From positions 1 to 64,000 of the forward strand of contig NZ_CADFDU010000010.1 in the NCBI RefSeq assembly GCF_902833045.1: DNA of 64,000 nucleotides, written 5' to 3'. The position numbers and the translations under genes were made by a program. This document shows, piece by piece, positions 8,410-18,631 of the stretch (the stretch's first letter is position 1; the number at the start of each line of letters is the position of its first letter). Below the pieces are notes generated by a model. It was not told the origin of the DNA. It worked only from the letters and a program-made list of their open reading frames with translations, and did not search any database. This stretch comes from Burkholderia sp. BCC0322. GTDB taxonomy: Bacteria; Pseudomonadota; Gammaproteobacteria; Burkholderiales; Burkholderiaceae.

Positions 8410-8913
8410 CTATTCGCCTTCCGTGGCTTCCGGCCGCGTGATGTCGGCGAGCAGCGGCTGCGCGATCCGCACATAGTCGGCCGCGTCGAGCACGACGGAG
8501 CGGTCGAGGCGGCCGGCGTTGAAAGCGATCTCGGTGTTGCGTTCGACCAGTGCGGGATCGACGACGAGCGTCACGCCGGGGGCGAACACGAACGGCGGCA
8601 CGGCGCCCATCACGCAGCGCGTGACGGCGGCCGCGAGGTCAGGCGACGCGAGTGTTGCCTTGCGGCGGCCGACCGCATCGGCGACCTTGCGGAAATCGAT
8701 CTTCAGGTGGCCGGGAATGACCGCGAGCGCGGTGGCGTCGCCGCCATCCTTGAATGCGCACAGCATCGCCTTCGCGCCCTGTTCGGGGCGTGTGCCGCGC
8801 AGCGCGGCGATCGCGTCGGATTTCCCTTCGGCCGGATGCTCCAGCACACGGAACCGCGCGCCGGACGTGTTCAGCAGATCGCAAAGCGTGTCGAAAACGG
8901 AGTAGTCGCTCAT
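8410..8913 (-). CDS. YbaK/aminoacyl-tRNA-deacylase domain protein
   Basis: A 167-residue single-domain protein of the YbaK/ProX editing family, which hydrolyses mischarged aminoacyl-tRNAs in trans. Visible features are the early HPA motif (LEHPAEGKSDAIAALRG), a GAKAML segment carrying the family lysine, and the GAVPPF loop around residue 115. The ATG at 8913 follows CTGGAACGAC and removes an unlikely arginine-rich upstream extension. It is the first gene of the probable operon with the YheO regulator and the ammonia-lyase, so it may clear tRNAs charged with a non-cognate amino acid related to that enzyme's substrate; this link is inference. Confidence 0.85.
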   Translation of the reverse strand: MSDYSVFDTLCDLLNTSGARFRVLEHPAEGKSDAIAALRGTRPEQGAKAMLCAFKDGGDATALAVIPGHLKIDFRKVADAVGRRKATLASPDLAAAVTRCVMGAVPPFVFAPGVTLVVDPALVERNTEIAFNAGRLDRSVVLDAADYVRIAQPLLADITRPEATEGE

Positions 8914-9167
8914 GTCGTTCCAGGCAGGTGGGGCCGGGGGATCGCGGCGCGCCGGGGCGGGGGCTTCGGCGAGTCGGTCGATGGAATGTCCAAGTATAGA
9001 CGTTTTGTCATGACGCGGTAAAGAGAGGCGCGGAGAGAGACGGTCATCAACGGTCAGTCGACGTCGCCGCACAGGTCGTCGACAATGGCGATCGGCCAGA
9101 TCCGCGGCCCGGACGAGGCTGGCTTGAAACCGGTTGGAAAGATGGATCGACGAGGAATACGCGAACA

Positions 9168-10034
9168 ATGTTGACCAACATGCAGGAAAAATGCCGAGAC
9201 GATTCATTCTCGGGGCAGCGATATCCAGGCGTCAGAAGCAGGAAGAAACGTCACTTTTACGGACAGGCGATGCTGGCGCTCATACTGGCATTTTTTGCCA
9301 ATTGCACATTCGCCGCGGGCGATGTGAGCGACCTGGACCAGCAAGCTGCGTTGCGTACGCTGATGGGCAACGATCCCGCGCCGGCCGACAGCATCAAGGG
9401 TGTCGCGCTGTCGCCATGGGCGCATGGGCCGGCGGCTGCAGGGCCGCTGTGGGTCGTGGCCGCCTTGGTCCAGCGCTCGACCGACGACGTCGACGCGGCG
9501 CTGTGGACAGGTGTCCTGACTCGCGACGGGCAAGGTTTCCACCTGCTCGCGAGCGATCGAAGCGAGCGCGTCGATACGTCACCGATGTTGTGGAGCGCGT
9601 TCCTGACGATGGACGTGATTCCCTACCGAATCAGCGCGCAGGAAACCGCGTTTGGCGTTCGTTTCAACAACAACTACACATCGACCTCGCATAGCGACAC
9701 GAACGAGATACTGAGCCTGTATCGCTATGCCGATGCTCGCGTGACGCCCATCTTCACTGCGTTGACCGACTGGTGGACCTATGACAAGGACGGGGCGGCG
9801 GAGTGCGTCGCGGCGAAGGCCGGGAAAGGCAAGGATCAGGGCGACGCAGCGCAGGAGGCGTGTGATGCGGAAAACACGCAGCAGGTTCATTACGTGCTGT
9901 CGTTCAGCCCTCACATGACCAACGGGCATTACGACCTCGTCGTGCGTCCGAAGGGCAAGGCCGCGTCGGGCAAGTCCGCGCGGTTTACCTGGAACGAGAA
10001 GACGTATCGGCCGCGTCGATTCGCCGGCGACTGA
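9168..10034 (+). CDS. Secreted protein of unknown function
   Basis: A 288-residue protein not assigned to a family. The ATG at 9168 has GAGGAA ten bases upstream. A basic region (RSRKKRHF) is followed by a hydrophobic core (MLALILAFFANCTFAAG, about residues 35-51), giving an unusually long n-region before an apparent signal peptide. The mature part contains aromatic-rich strands (LTDWWTYDKDG) and one cysteine pair (about 220 and 238). It ends in KTYRPRRFAGD. A 19-base gap separates it from the frame containing the next hydrolase, so co-transcription is plausible. Confidence 0.7.
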   Translation: MLTNMQEKCRDDSFSGQRYPGVRSRKKRHFYGQAMLALILAFFANCTFAAGDVSDLDQQAALRTLMGNDPAPADSIKGVALSPWAHGPAAAGPLWVVAALVQRSTDDVDAALWTGVLTRDGQGFHLLASDRSERVDTSPMLWSAFLTMDVIPYRISAQETAFGVRFNNNYTSTSHSDTNEILSLYRYADARVTPIFTALTDWWTYDKDGAAECVAAKAGKGKDQGDAAQEACDAENTQQVHYVLSFSPHMTNGHYDLVVRPKGKAASGKSARFTWNEKTYRPRRFAGD

Positions 10035-10122
10035 CACTGAAGGTCGGCTGCGCGTGGGCCCGGTATCGACGGTCTCATGCACTTTGGCAATGGTTTTTCA
10101 TCAGCGAGATCCCCTACAAACC

Positions 10123-11070
10123 ATGCAGACGGAAATCGAAGCGCCGGGCCCCGCTGGCCCGCTGAAAGGCACGCTGTTGTCCCCGGATACCGGCGACGCC
10201 CCGGTGGTGCTGATCGTGCCGGGCTCGGGCCCGACCGACAGGAACGGCAACGCGCCGAACTGGGTCCAGGCGTCGACCTACCGGTTGCTCGCGGAAGGAT
10301 TGCTCGAGGCAGGCATCGCGTCGGTTCGAATCGACAAGCGCGGCATGTACGGCAGCGCGTCGGCGGTACCGGATGCCGATGACGTCACGATCGACGACTA
10401 CGCGGCCGACGTCCGTGCGTGGGTAGCGGCCATCCGGGCGCGGACGGGGGCGCCCGGCGTATGGGTGTTGGGGCATAGCGAGGGCGGGTTGGCGGCATTG
10501 CTGGCTGCTCGGCAATCGGCCGACATCACCGGCCTGATCCTGGTTTCCACGGCGGGGCGGCCGCTCGTGCACGTACTGCGGCAACAACTGCAATCGAACC
10601 CGGCCAATGCGCCGATCCTGGAAAATGCACGATCGATCCTCGCATCCCTGGAAGCCGGGAAACGCGTGGACGCGACCCGCATCGATCCAGCACTCATGCC
10701 GTTGTTCAGGCCGCAAGTCCAGCGTTTCCTGATGAGTGAATTGACCGTCGATCCGGCGGCCGTGCTGGCGGATTACACGAAGCCGGTGCTCATCGTGCAG
10801 GGCGCGCGGGATATCCAGGTTGCCGTGCAGGACGCGGAACGTCTGAAGCAGGCCAATCCACGAGCCGAAATGGCGCTGATCGCCGACGCCAATCACGCCC
10901 TCAAGACGGTCCGCACCGCGGATCTGCACGAAAACCTCGCTGCGTACTCGAACCCGGATCTGCCACTCGCGGATGGCGTGGTGGCTGCGGTTTCAACGTT
11001 TGTGACCGGATCGACCGTGACTCGGCGCCGGGATTCGTGCGAAACCGGTTTGTCCGGCGAGGCGGCCTGA
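10123..11070 (+). CDS. Alpha/beta hydrolase
   Basis: A 315-residue serine hydrolase (from ATG 10123; an in-frame ATG at 10090 would add 11 residues, and neither has a strong ribosome-binding site). The oxyanion region VLIVPGSGPTDRNGN, the nucleophile elbow GHSEGG (Ser near residue 121), a late aspartate (VQGARDIQV) and histidine (ADANHALK) form the usual catalytic triad. The PGSGPTDRNGN motif is typical of the prolyl-oligopeptidase-like or acyl-esterase group annotated as YqiA/FrsA-like hydrolases. The last 25 residues are arginine-rich and may be a read-through extension. Substrate unknown. Confidence 0.8.
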   Translation: MQTEIEAPGPAGPLKGTLLSPDTGDAPVVLIVPGSGPTDRNGNAPNWVQASTYRLLAEGLLEAGIASVRIDKRGMYGSASAVPDADDVTIDDYAADVRAWVAAIRARTGAPGVWVLGHSEGGLAALLAARQSADITGLILVSTAGRPLVHVLRQQLQSNPANAPILENARSILASLEAGKRVDATRIDPALMPLFRPQVQRFLMSELTVDPAAVLADYTKPVLIVQGARDIQVAVQDAERLKQANPRAEMALIADANHALKTVRTADLHENLAAYSNPDLPLADGVVAAVSTFVTGSTVTRRRDSCETGLSGEAA

Positions 11071-11190
11071 CAGTGCCGGATGACGTCGAACGTCCATCGT
11101 CCGTAACGGTGGGTGGATGCATGAGTCAACTCCGGGCGGCGGCGGGCCATGGGCGCTCGCTCGGCCGTGGATGAAAGCGGGAGAACGAGC

Positions 11191-11556
11191 ATGACAAACC
11201 TGATTCGATTCCGTATCCGGCCAGTCTTCCACGGCAGCGATCTTCTGGTCGAGATCCTGGACGACCATCGCGCTGCCGATTTTCCGAATGTCGCGGCGAT
11301 TCTGCGGGATGCCCTGCAAGCCGTCAGGGTTGCGCATCCGGACGGCCTCGACGAACCCGCAGTCACCTTGTCCCAGGACCGCTTTTTCAGCTATTGGACC
11401 TATGCACGGGGCGCGTACGAAATAGACGACGATCTCTGGGGGCTGTTCGTGACCGCGACGCTCGACAATGTGTTGATCGTCGCGGACATCGAAAACGCAC
11501 TTCTGTCGACGGGAAAGTTCGTCAAGGAAGACGTGGATTTCGGCAAGTTCGCGTGA
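11191..11556 (+). CDS. Small conserved-looking protein of unknown function
   Basis: A 121-residue acidic protein without a signal peptide. The ATG at 11191 is preceded by GGGAGAACGAGC, a good ribosome-binding site, and is preferred over one at 11149. It contains SYWTYARGAYEIDDDLWGLFV and looks like a small alpha/beta domain. Its 3' end overlaps the 3' end of the convergent EthD-like gene by 35 bases. It resembles immunity-type orphans in size and charge, but no family is recognised. Confidence 0.6.
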   Translation: MTNLIRFRIRPVFHGSDLLVEILDDHRAADFPNVAAILRDALQAVRVAHPDGLDEPAVTLSQDRFFSYWTYARGAYEIDDDLWGLFVTATLDNVLIVADIENALLSTGKFVKEDVDFGKFA

Positions 11557-12301
11557 ACCGACCGCGCCACGCGATTGCCCGAACCCACCCTCGAACAGCC
11601 TTCACCACATACTGACTCGTCGGTACGACGTCGATCTTGTCGAAATCGATGAAGCGCCCGCAACTGTCCATCATCTCCGCCACATTCCGCTGGAATTTCT
11701 CGTCATCGCCGACCGCGTCGAAGAACGTGTGCGGATCGGTCATCGCCGCAGCGGGAAAGCATTCCTCGACGATCGCGTCGTAGCCGGGTGCCGCATGCGT
11801 GAGCGCGCGCACGACCACGTTCTGCACGTACAAGAAATTGTCCTGCGTATCGATCGCGACGCGCGTGTGATGCCCGTGCCACACGTCGAGCCACGCTTCG
11901 TGCGTCAGCCGCGGCGGCCGCTTCAGGAACGCGAGCTGCGAAAAGCCCGTCGTGCGCTCGCCGGGCCGCGCCGGAAAGCGTGTATTCGGAATCGGCTGCG
12001 ACTCGGTGACGAGATACGCGGCCATGTGCGGGACCACCGCGCGCACCGCATCGTCGAACCGCTGGCGGAACATCGCGTTCGCGCTATCGATCCACACCGC
12101 GACGATCCCGTCGATGCCCGGGTGCGTGTTGGTCTGTTTCAGGCCGGCAGCCGGCGCCACATCGGCATCGGCGACGTTCACCTGCACGCCTTGCGCGCCG
12201 AGCGACAACAGCGTGTCGGCGAGTTGCGCACGCACCGTGCGGCTCCACTGATCGGGCGCGGCCTGCGCGTCGCGCCACAACACGTAAATGACTTTCTCCA
12301 T
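11522..12301 (-). CDS. EthD-domain-like protein
   Basis: A 259-residue protein. The ATG at 12301 follows TGGAG with suitable spacing. It has two repeated ferredoxin-like halves. The second half carries the EthD-type pattern (LKRPPRLTHEAWLDVWHGHHTRVAIDTQ), with the conserved Trp-His pair. EthD-domain proteins are small accessory or decarboxylase-like proteins found in catabolic clusters for ethers, aromatics and polyketide-like compounds. Here it lies 50 bases downstream of a SnoaL-like gene and forms the leftward arm of a divergent catabolic locus. Its exact reaction cannot be read from sequence. Confidence 0.78.
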   Translation of the reverse strand: MEKVIYVLWRDAQAAPDQWSRTVRAQLADTLLSLGAQGVQVNVADADVAPAAGLKQTNTHPGIDGIVAVWIDSANAMFRQRFDDAVRAVVPHMAAYLVTESQPIPNTRFPARPGERTTGFSQLAFLKRPPRLTHEAWLDVWHGHHTRVAIDTQDNFLYVQNVVVRALTHAAPGYDAIVEECFPAAAMTDPHTFFDAVGDDEKFQRNVAEMMDSCGRFIDFDKIDVVPTSQYVVKAVRGWVRAIAWRGRFTRTCRNPRLP

Positions 12302-12351
12302 TGCTTCGGCTCCAGGGGGAATGACGGGATCGGCGGCGGTGCCGCCGGGGT

Positions 12352-12864
12352 TCAGGAAGCGGTGGCGATCGCGCCAGGCGCACCATGTGAATCCGGCGCA
12401 AACCGGTTCGCGGTCAGTGTGAACGACGGCGGGATCGGCGACGTGACGGTTTCGAACAGGCGCTCGTGGCGCGTCGCGTGAATGCGCCATCCGTCAGCGC
12501 GTTTCACGTACTGGTCGTCGTAAAACGCGGTGCCGTGCAGCAAGTAGTCATCCTCGAGATTGATCGCATGATCCTCGAGAAACCACACGCCGCACGCGTG
12601 ATCGGCCGAGACCAGCGTGAGCTCCGGATGGTGGCCGTGATGCATCGTCAGGAAGGTCGGCTTGCCGATCAGCGCGCGCAGGCTCGACACGAACGCGTCG
12701 CGGCCGTCGTACGCATAGCGGCCACCGTACAGCCGCGCCTCGCAGTCTTCGGTCAGGCAATCGGCGAGCAGCGCCCAGTCGTGCGTGTCGACCGCGCGGA
12801 AATACCGGTACTTCAACTGTCGGATCTGCTCGTACTCATGGAGCGTGCGGGTCGTGTCGTCCAT
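12352..12864 (-). CDS. SnoaL-like (NTF2-fold) protein, leftward arm
   Basis: A 170-residue member of the SnoaL/NTF2-like superfamily, with the characteristic opening EYEQIRQLKYRYFRAVDTHDWALLADCLTEDCEA, the central MHHGHHPELTL and the late DGWRIHATRHER. Fold members include scytalone dehydratase, bile-acid 7-alpha-dehydratase BaiE and ketosteroid isomerase; the His-rich central motif would suit a dehydratase. It is divergent from another SnoaL-like gene at 13076 across a promoter region with two palindromes, and upstream of the EthD-like gene. Confidence 0.85.
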   Translation of the reverse strand: MDDTTRTLHEYEQIRQLKYRYFRAVDTHDWALLADCLTEDCEARLYGGRYAYDGRDAFVSSLRALIGKPTFLTMHHGHHPELTLVSADHACGVWFLEDHAINLEDDYLLHGTAFYDDQYVKRADGWRIHATRHERLFETVTSPIPPSFTLTANRFAPDSHGAPGAIATAS

Positions 12865-13075
12865 CGCCGGGTCTCGTGGTGGTGTCGTTCGATGGTAGGA
12901 ACGAAGCCGCTTGCATCACATCGTCTGTTCGGACGAACGCCGTTGCCGCACCTGAACGGCGCTGCCGAAACGAATCACGGATTTCGTCCGAACGGGTGAT
13001 GGCCGGTGCATCGCACGGCGGTAACGTGGCATCGACGCGGCGTTCGAACCGCGCGGCACCGAACAAGGAGACAGG
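12865..13075. promoter_or_regulatory. Divergent promoter with two matching palindromes (candidate operators)
   Basis: Two imperfect-centre palindromes occur in the gap between the divergent SnoaL-like genes: GTTCGGACGAAC at 12927-12938 and TTTCGTCCGAAC at 12982-12993. Both fit GTTCG-NN-CGAAC, and the two copies are also inverted relative to each other, centres about 55 bases apart. Such paired sites are typical of dimeric TetR-, GntR- or MarR-type regulators controlling both directions. No regulator gene is adjacent. Confidence 0.55.
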
Positions 13076-13576
13076 ATGACCCTCATCGAATCGCTGGAAG
13101 CGCGTGTGCGCCGGCTCGAGGACGCCGACGCGATCCGCCGGCTGAAGGCGCGCTACTTCACGTGCTGCGATCGCAAGGATCCGCAAGGGATGCGCGATTG
13201 CTTCGCGCCGGGCCCCGTGCATATCGACTACGGCCGGATCGGCACGTTCGACACACGCGACGCGCTCGTCGACGTGTTCGTGCAACTCGGCTGCCATCCG
13301 CACATCGTCGAGATGCATCACGGCGTCAATCCCGAGATCGACGTGCTCGACGCGACACATGCACGCGGCACGTGGGGCCTGCACTACCAGATGATCGACA
13401 CGAACGCGCGCACGCTCACGCAGCTCGGCGCGTACTACGACGATGCATACAGGAAGGTCGACGGCGAATGGCGGATCGCGGGCACGCGCTGCGTCGTCAC
13501 GTCGACGCTGTCGGCCCGTTACGAAGGCGATGCGCCCGGCGTGCTGTTCGCCGGCGCGCAGCCGCCGGCCGCCTGA
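13076..13576 (+). CDS. SnoaL-like (NTF2-fold) protein, rightward arm
   Basis: A 166-residue SnoaL/NTF2-like protein with an AAGGAGACAGG ribosome-binding site directly upstream of the ATG. It opens with a short coiled helix (LEARVRRLEDADAIRRLKARYFTCCDRKD), has HHGVNPEIDVLD in the middle and WRIAGTRCVVTST near the end. It is probably a lyase, isomerase or dehydratase of a small-molecule pathway, by fold only. First gene of a rightward run with three SDR genes (gaps of 50, 9 and 109 bases), so it is likely co-transcribed with them. Confidence 0.86.
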   Translation: MTLIESLEARVRRLEDADAIRRLKARYFTCCDRKDPQGMRDCFAPGPVHIDYGRIGTFDTRDALVDVFVQLGCHPHIVEMHHGVNPEIDVLDATHARGTWGLHYQMIDTNARTLTQLGAYYDDAYRKVDGEWRIAGTRCVVTSTLSARYEGDAPGVLFAGAQPPAA

Positions 13577-13626
13577 CGCACGTCAGCGCCACGCAGGTGG
13601 CGCACATTCCACAGGAGACATCGAAC

Positions 13627-14493
13627 ATGACACAGAACCACGATGCGCCGGTTGCCGTCGTGACGGGCGCATCGCGCGGCGCGGGCAAGGGCATCGCGCG
13701 TGCGCTTGGCGCGGCCGGCATGACCGTCTATGTAACGGGCCGCTCGCAGAACGAAGGCGACGCGCCGCTGCCCGGCACGATTCACGAGACCGCACGCGAG
13801 ATCGATGCGCTCGGCGGTCGCGGGATCGCGGTGGCCTGCGACCACGCGGACGACGCGCAGGTGAAGGCGCTGTTCGAGCGTGTCGAACGCGACAGCGGGC
13901 GGCTCGACATTCTCGTCAACAACGCGACTTGCCTGCACGATCAGCTGATCCTGCCGGGCCCGTTCTGGGAAAAGTCGCTCGACCTCGTCAACATCCTCGA
14001 TGTCGGGCTGCGCTCGGCCTATGTCGCGAGCTGGCACGCGGCGCGGCTGATGGCGCAACGCCGCAGCGGGCTGATCGCGTTCACGTCGTCGTTCGGTGCG
14101 AGCTGCTACATGCACGGCGCGGCTTACGGCGCCCAGAAGTCCGGCGTCGACAAGTTCGCGAAGGACATGGCCGTCGACCTGAAGCCGTTCGACGTCGCGG
14201 CCGTGTCGATCTGGATGGGTCCGCTGCGCACCGAGCGCACGACGCGCGTGTGGGAGGCACACCCGGATCTGTACAAGGAATTCTCGCTCGTCGCGGAAAG
14301 CCCCGAGTTCACGGGCCGCGTGATTCACGCGATTCACGGCGATCCGCAGCGCATGGCGCTGTCGGGGCAGGTGCTCGTCGGCGCGGAAGCCGCGCTGCGG
14401 TACGGCATCGCCGATCTCGACGGCAAGCAGCCGCCGTCGTACCGCGAACTGCTCGGCGGGCCCGTGCAGGCGCATCCGGCGATCGTCGCCTGA
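13627..14493 (+). CDS. Short-chain dehydrogenase/reductase
   Basis: A 288-residue SDR starting at ATG 13627 after ACAGGAGACATCGAAC. It carries TGASRGAGKGIA at residues 15-26, a TGRSQNE segment after beta-2 suggesting NADP preference, NNAT in place of the usual NNAG, and the active-site YGAQK preceded by a serine pair (TSSFGAS). The last 45 residues (GIADLDGKQPPSYRELLGG) are longer than usual and match the group of SDRs related to mammalian DHRS1. It sits second in the rightward SnoaL-SDR operon. Substrate unknown. Confidence 0.88.
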   Translation: MTQNHDAPVAVVTGASRGAGKGIARALGAAGMTVYVTGRSQNEGDAPLPGTIHETAREIDALGGRGIAVACDHADDAQVKALFERVERDSGRLDILVNNATCLHDQLILPGPFWEKSLDLVNILDVGLRSAYVASWHAARLMAQRRSGLIAFTSSFGASCYMHGAAYGAQKSGVDKFAKDMAVDLKPFDVAAVSIWMGPLRTERTTRVWEAHPDLYKEFSLVAESPEFTGRVIHAIHGDPQRMALSGQVLVGAEAALRYGIADLDGKQPPSYRELLGGPVQAHPAIVA

Positions 14494-14502
14494 GGCGCGC
14501 GC

Positions 14503-15258
14503 ATGGACATCCTGAAAGGCAAGGTCGCGCTCGTGACGGGCGCGGGGCAGGGCGTCGGCCAGGGCGTCGCGCAGGCGCTCGCAGCGGAAGGCGCGCAGGT
14601 CGCGGTGGTCGGTCGTACCCGCGACAAGCTGCTCGCGACCTGCGAGACGATCCGCGCGCGCGGCGGCGTGGCCGAGCCGTTCGTGTGCGACGTGATGGAC
14701 GCGACGCAGATCGAGCAGTGCGTCGACAGCGTCGTCGCGCGGTTGGGTGGCGTGCAGATCCTGATCAACAACGCGCAGGTCGTGCCGCTCGGCCGCCTGC
14801 TCGACGTGACCGACGCGGATTTCCTGGCGGGGCTCGAATCGGGGCCGATCGCGACGCTGCGAATGATGCGCGCGTGCCATCCGTATCTGAAGGGCGACGG
14901 CGTGATCGTCAATTTCGCTTCGTCGGCCGCGGTGCGCTGGGATGCGTCCGGCTACGGCGCGTACGCGGCGACCAAGGAGGCGATTCGTGCGCTGACGCGC
15001 GCGGCGGCGTGCGAATGGGGCGTGGACGGCATCCGCGTGAACGCGGTCGCGCCGCATGCGTTGTCGCCGGGCCTGAAAGGCTGGATCGACGCCAATCCGC
15101 AGGAAGCCGCCGCGTTCTTCCGCACGATTCCGCTCGGCCGCGTCGGCGACTGCGAGCAGGACATCGGGCGCGCGATCGTGTTCCTGGCGAGCCGCGACGC
15201 CGCATACCTGACGGGCGCGACGCTGCCGCTCGACGGCGGGCAGGCTTACTGGGGCTGA
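14503..15258 (+). CDS. Short-chain dehydrogenase/reductase
   Basis: A 251-residue classical SDR. It has TGAGQGVGQGVA at residues 12-23, VVGRTRDK after beta-2, NNAQ near 89, and the catalytic SSAA...YAATK (Tyr about 153). The C-terminus LPLDGGQAYWG is canonical. It begins nine bases after the preceding SDR, with GAGG in the overlap region, indicating tight co-transcription. It is probably an alcohol or ketone oxidoreductase in the same pathway as its neighbours. Confidence 0.88.
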   Translation: MDILKGKVALVTGAGQGVGQGVAQALAAEGAQVAVVGRTRDKLLATCETIRARGGVAEPFVCDVMDATQIEQCVDSVVARLGGVQILINNAQVVPLGRLLDVTDADFLAGLESGPIATLRMMRACHPYLKGDGVIVNFASSAAVRWDASGYGAYAATKEAIRALTRAAACEWGVDGIRVNAVAPHALSPGLKGWIDANPQEAAAFFRTIPLGRVGDCEQDIGRAIVFLASRDAAYLTGATLPLDGGQAYWG

Positions 15259-15367
15259 CGGCGGGGGCTGACGGCATGCGGCGTTCGCCGCATGCCAATC
15301 ATGAACCGGCGAGCACGCGCCCGTATGCGCGCGGCAGCCGGCAAACCTGATTCGAACGGAGGACGAC

Positions 15368-16144
15368 ATGGGTCGACTGGAAGGAAAGGTAGCGATCGTC
15401 ACGGGCGGTGCGCGTGGCATGGGCGCGGCGACGTGCAGGCTGTTCGTCGCGGAGGGCGCGCGCGTCGTGATCGGCGATGTGCTCGACGCGGAAGGCGAAG
15501 CGCTCGCGCGCGAGCTTGGCGACGCGGCGCGCTTCATGCGGCTCGACGTCGCCGACGAAGCGAGCTGGGTGCGCGTGACCGAAGCGACGATGGAGCAGTT
15601 CGGCCGTATCGACGTACTGGTCAACAATGCAGCCGTGCTGACGTTCGGCGGCATCACCGAACTGTCGAAGCGCGATTTCGAGCGCGCGGTGTCGATCAAC
15701 CTCGTCGGGACGTTCGTCGGAATCCGAACCATCGCGCCGCGCATGATCGCGCAGAGGAGCGGGTCGATCGTCAACATCTCGTCGGTGGACGGGTTGCGCG
15801 GGGTGAACGCACTGGCCGCGTACGTGTCGAGCAAGTGGGGCGTGCGCGGGCTGACGAAGGTCGCGGCGCTCGAACTCGGCCATCAGGGCGTGCGCGTGAA
15901 TTCGATTCATCCGGGCGGCGTGAACACCGCGATGTCGAACCCGACCGGCGCGCCGCTCGAGGACATCAACAAGCACTATGCGAACGTGCCGCTGCAGCGC
16001 GTCGGCCTGCCCGACGAAATCGCGCGTGCGACGCTGTTCCTCGCGAGCGACGAAGCGTCGTACTGCAACGGTGCCGAGCTGGCCGTCGACGGCGGGATGG
16101 CGGCAGGCGCGTATTACCCCGGATTGCCTGGCGCGCCGTTTTGA
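15368..16144 (+). CDS. Short-chain dehydrogenase/reductase
   Basis: A 258-residue classical SDR with a strong GGAGGACGAC site before the ATG. Motifs are TGGARGMGAA (12-21), an aspartate ending beta-2 (IGDVLD) favouring NAD, NNAA, the catalytic SSVDG...YVSSK (Tyr near 153), and PGGVNTAMSNP. The sequence resembles 3-alpha/20-beta-hydroxysteroid dehydrogenase-type SDRs, a weak inference from motif style. Last gene of the rightward operon; a hairpin follows at 16258-16292. Confidence 0.88.
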   Translation: MGRLEGKVAIVTGGARGMGAATCRLFVAEGARVVIGDVLDAEGEALARELGDAARFMRLDVADEASWVRVTEATMEQFGRIDVLVNNAAVLTFGGITELSKRDFERAVSINLVGTFVGIRTIAPRMIAQRSGSIVNISSVDGLRGVNALAAYVSSKWGVRGLTKVAALELGHQGVRVNSIHPGGVNTAMSNPTGAPLEDINKHYANVPLQRVGLPDEIARATLFLASDEASYCNGAELAVDGGMAAGAYYPGLPGAPF

Positions 16145-16669
16145 GCAGGGGTGCCTGCCGAGCCTTCACGTCAGATGTTTGTGTACGCAACCTAATTCAG
16201 GGTTTGCCTGAGTAGCGAAAACGTGAATTCGCACGGCCCGTGTCCGCGTTGGCTTCACGCGGGAGCGGCGCGCCAGATTTGCCGCTCCCGCGAAACCGTT
16301 GGCGGACGGCCGTCCTGGCCGTTTCGTCCCCAAAGCGCGCGCAAAGACGCTGTAAAAAGAACGCACAGGCAACCGGCGTGCCCGCTCGCCGGCAGCGTTG
16401 TTTCTTGTTGCAACGCAACGTCTGCCGAATAACGGCGATGGTATGCTGGCCGTCATGACGTTGTACGGCAGGTTGCTTGTATGGCGAAACTCGCGTTCGC
16501 AATTACTAAAGAGACATCACCTTCTCTCGCATGCATCGCGGTATCGACGCGCGCTCCGCTCGCGCGTCCCGTCCTGCGCGCCGCCGCACCCTGCGCCCCA
16601 ATCGCATACCCCATCTCGCGGGCTCGCCCCGCAACCCCCATCCCCGCCCAATAATCTGGAGACATCCTC
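16145..16669. other. Intergenic region before pckG
   Basis: A 525-base gap with no supported gene; open frames here are GC-rich shadows. It contains the hairpin at 16258-16292. It also holds a less GC-rich stretch around 16400-16510 that probably carries the pckG promoter. Confidence 0.5.
16258..16292 (+). terminator. Perfect 12-bp hairpin downstream of SDR operon
   Basis: Arms CGCGGGAGCGGC and GCCGCTCCCGCG are perfectly complementary around an 11-base loop. It is located 114 bases after the last SDR stop. There is no long T-tract, so it may act as a weak or factor-assisted terminator or as a mRNA 3' stabiliser. Confidence 0.55.
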
Positions 16670-18535
<1,866 letters not shown>

Positions 18536-18560
18536 CGGTTCGCATCGACGTCGTACCCTG

Positions 18561-18603
18561 ACGTCCCGCCGCCGGCATTCATGACCGGCGGCGGGACGTT
18601 TTT
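18561..18603 (+). terminator. Rho-independent terminator of pckG
   Basis: A 15-bp perfect stem (ACGTCCCGCCGCCGG and its complement CCGGCGGCGGGACGT) around a nine-base loop, followed directly by a run of Ts. It lies 25 bases after the pckG stop. The convergent gene ends at 18632, so the hairpin may serve both directions. Confidence 0.92.
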
Positions 18604-18631
18604 GCATCCGCTGCGCGCGTGCGACGTTCGC

